64,000 nucleotides of DNA, from contig NZ_JAKSYM010000297.1 of NCBI RefSeq assembly GCF_022829545.1, positions 44,852-108,851 on the forward strand, written 5' to 3'. The stretch comes from Methylobacterium sp. J-030 (lineage in GTDB: Bacteria; Pseudomonadota; Alphaproteobacteria; Rhizobiales; Beijerinckiaceae). The notes under the pieces were generated by a model, which was not told the DNA's origin, ran no database searches, and saw nothing but the letters and a program-made list of their open reading frames with translations. Position numbers and translations under genes: made by a program. Below are positions 62,197 through 64,000 of this stretch, piece by piece (positions within the stretch are counted from its first letter, which is position 1; every line of letters begins with the position of its first letter).

Positions 62197-64000
62197 TCAG
62201 ATCTCGATCTCGGTCCCGACCTCCACGATCTGGCGGGTCGGCAGGCCGAAATGAGCGCCGGTGCGCTCGGCGTTGCGCTTCATGAAGGCGAACAGGCCCT
62301 CCCGCCACGGCGCCATGCCGGGGTTGATCGGCGCGGGGATCACCACCTCGTGACCGACGAAGTAGGTCATGTCCTCCAGATATTCCGGCGGCAGCAGGCC
62401 GCTCGCCACCGCGCATTGCAGCCCCTCGGGGATCGAGGCGGTCTGCATGAAGCCGTAGCGCAGGACGACCCGTTCCATACCGGGCGTGTACTTCGAGATT
62501 GCCTTGCGGATACCCTGCGCCACCAGGGTCACCTGCGCCCGCTCGCTCGCCGGGATGATCGGCTCCTCCTCGTAGATCACGGTGATCAGCAGGATCCGCT
62601 CATGCAGGCACCGGCTGCGCTCGATCAGCCGGCCGAGCGCCATCGGGATGCCCTCGGTGGCGGCGGTCAGGAAGGCGGCGGTGCCGGGTAGCGTCACCGG
62701 CGGGTGCGTGGCCAGGCGCGACAGGAACGCCGCCTCGGACATGCGCATCGTGTGGCGGACCGATTCGAGGACGTGGTTGCCCTTCATCCAGGTCAGCATC
62801 AGGAAGGCGACCATGCCGGCGAGCAGCAGCGGAAACCAGCCGCCCTCGAACAGCTTCACGCTGTTGGCCGCGAAGAACACGGCGTCGATGGCGAGGAAGA
62901 ACCCGTTCACGGCGAAGACCAGGATCGGGTTGTAGCCCCATCGGAGCGCGATCAGCGCGGCGAGCAGCGTCGTGATGCCCATCAGCGCCGAGACCGCGAT
63001 GCCGTAGGCCCCGGCCAGGGCGTCGGAGGAGCCGAACACCACGACGGCGGTGAGCGTCGCGGCTGCGAGCAGCCAGTTCACGCCGGGCACGTAGATCTGG
63101 CCGCGCTCCTCCTGGTCGGTGTGCACCACCCGCATCATCGGCATGAAGCCGAGCTGGATCGATTGCTGGGTCAGCGAATAGACGCCCGAGATGACCGCCT
63201 GGGAGGCGATCACGGTGGCCATCGTGGACAGCGCCACCAGCGGGTAATGCGCCCAGTCCGGGGCGAGCAGGTAGAACGGGTTCTCGACCGCGCCGGGATC
63301 GGCGATGATCAGCGCGCCCTGCCCGCAATAGTGGATCAGCAGCGCCGGCAACACGAGGACGAACCACGCGATCCGGATCGCCGGGGCGCCGAAATGGCCG
63401 AGATCGGCATACATCGCCTCGCCGCCCGTCACCGCCAGGAACGCCGCGCCGAGCATCAGGAAGCTCACGTGCCAGCCGGCATGGAGCAGGAAATCCACGG
63501 CCCGCCAGGGATTGACCGCCGCCAGGATCTCGGGCGTGCGCAGGATGCTGGGAATCGCGAGCAGCACCAGCACGACGAACCAGACCAGCATCACGGGCCC
63601 GAACACCCGGCCGATGGCGGCCACGCCCTTGTGCTGGACGAGGAACAGCCCGACCAGGATCACCAGCGTGATCGGCACCACGTACGGCCCGAGCGAAGGC
63701 GCATCGACCTTCAGGCCCTCGATCGCCGAGAGCACCGAGATCGCCGGGGTGATCGCCCCGTCGCCGTAGAGCAAAGCCGCCCCGACCAGGCCGACCACCA
63801 GCAGCAGCGCCTTCCACGAGCCCGGCCGCGCCTGCCGCGCGCCGAGCAGGGCCAGCATCGCCACGATGCCGCCCTCGCCGCGGTTGTCGGCGCGCAGGAT
63901 CAGCACGGCGTATTTCAGCGAGACGATCAGGATCAGCGACCACAGGATCAGCGACACCGCGCCGGTCGCGGCGGCCGGCACCGAGGCGCCGCCGCTGGTG
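62197..64000 (-). CDS. kup: Kup-family potassium uptake protein, 5' end outside the window
   Basis: A potassium:proton symporter. The 600 visible residues include about 11 of 12 membrane helices. Family signatures are ALLYGDGAITPAISVLSAIEGL, VNPWRAVDFL, FLAVTGGEAMYADLGHFG and SQAVISGVYSLTQQSIQLG. The soluble C-terminal domain (about 450-600) ends EVGTEIEI. Helix 1 and its GDIGTSPLY motif are missing because the gene runs off the window. The frame stays open to base 64000, so GTG 63981 is not the true start. Confidence 0.93.
   Translation of the reverse strand, partial: TSGGASVPAAATGAVSLILWSLILIVSLKYAVLILRADNRGEGGIVAMLALLGARQARPGSWKALLLVVGLVGAALLYGDGAITPAISVLSAIEGLKVDAPSLGPYVVPITLVILVGLFLVQHKGVAAIGRVFGPVMLVWFVVLVLLAIPSILRTPEILAAVNPWRAVDFLLHAGWHVSFLMLGAAFLAVTGGEAMYADLGHFGAPAIRIAWFVLVLPALLIHYCGQGALIIADPGAVENPFYLLAPDWAHYPLVALSTMATVIASQAVISGVYSLTQQSIQLGFMPMMRVVHTDQEERGQIYVPGVNWLLAAATLTAVVVFGSSDALAGAYGIAVSALMGITTLLAALIALRWGYNPILVFAVNGFFLAIDAVFFAANSVKLFEGGWFPLLLAGMVAFLMLTWMKGNHVLESVRHTMRMSEAAFLSRLATHPPVTLPGTAAFLTAATEGIPMALGRLIERSRCLHERILLITVIYEEEPIIPASERAQVTLVAQGIRKAISKYTPGMERVVLRYGFMQTASIPEGLQCAVASGLLPPEYLEDMTYFVGHEVVIPAPINPGMAPWREGLFAFMKRNAERTGAHFGLPTRQIVEVGTEIEI

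Overview
The window is chromosomal DNA from a GC-rich alphaproteobacterium. The best guess is a Methylobacterium-like member of the Hyphomicrobiales. That rests on the codon bias, the divergent fliX/flgI flagellar arrangement, an S21 protein with a long basic tail, the lptCAB order and the small DUF families present. It is an inference; no rRNA or other marker gene lies in the window. I see no phage, plasmid, integrase, insertion sequence, CRISPR array or tRNA.

Layout. (1) 1-8.5 kb is a flagellar locus. fliX is divergent from flgI, a rod-binding flgJ-type gene and a flgN-like gene. flgE-flgK-flgL run on the other strand. Two sites with the spacing of sigma-54 promoters lie in front of flgI and flgE, which fits the FliX/FlbD/sigma-54 logic known from Caulobacter. 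Immediately beyond flgE is a BLUF blue-light sensor gene followed by an orphan receiver gene. (2) 9.7-19.5 kb holds prfC, a DUF1800-DUF1501 secretion pair, a threonine aldolase, rpsU with a promoter and terminator, an orphan receiver, a class II glutamine amidotransferase, a succinate-semialdehyde dehydrogenase and slyX. (3) 19.9-22.6 kb holds a soluble PAS-PAS chemoreceptor and a membrane GGDEF protein. (4) 22.8-28.7 kb holds a 1356-residue Pls/PosA-type single-module NRPS with a membrane-embedded hexapeptide-repeat terminal region, then a histidine phosphatase and a PPK2 kinase. (5) 28.7-35.2 kb holds an AAA ATPase, fabI, a cbpA-type dnaJ and a tightly overlapped VOC + iron-type ABC transporter operon. 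(6) 35.2-44.9 kb is gene-poor and partly decaying: a GH25 lipoprotein, DUF488, small ORFs, a LuxR tail remnant, an SDR, a di-haem cytochrome gene split by an in-frame TGA, a hydroxyacid dehydrogenase, an MFS transporter and a damaged Phd/PIN toxin-antitoxin pair. (7) 44.9-54.9 kb holds glk, otsB, DUF427, a serine hydrolase, DUF2147, a GNAT, a LuxR regulator, an MFS carrier and a DHH phosphoesterase. (8) 55-64 kb holds a frameshifted DUF4258 with DUF2283, an MFS transporter, lptC-lptA-lptB, htpG, a DUF4160-DUF2442 pair and the 3' part of kup.

Three themes stand out. The first is the Pls-like synthetase, whose hand-read specificity residues have two acidic positions and suggest a basic amino acid. 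The second is a possible light input beside the flagellar genes. The third is a set of small broken loci: a nonsense codon in a cytochrome, a nonsense codon in an antitoxin, a frameshift in DUF4258, and a LuxR fragment. A palindromic interspersed repeat of about 120 bp occurs twice, and one copy supplies the stop codon of a gene.
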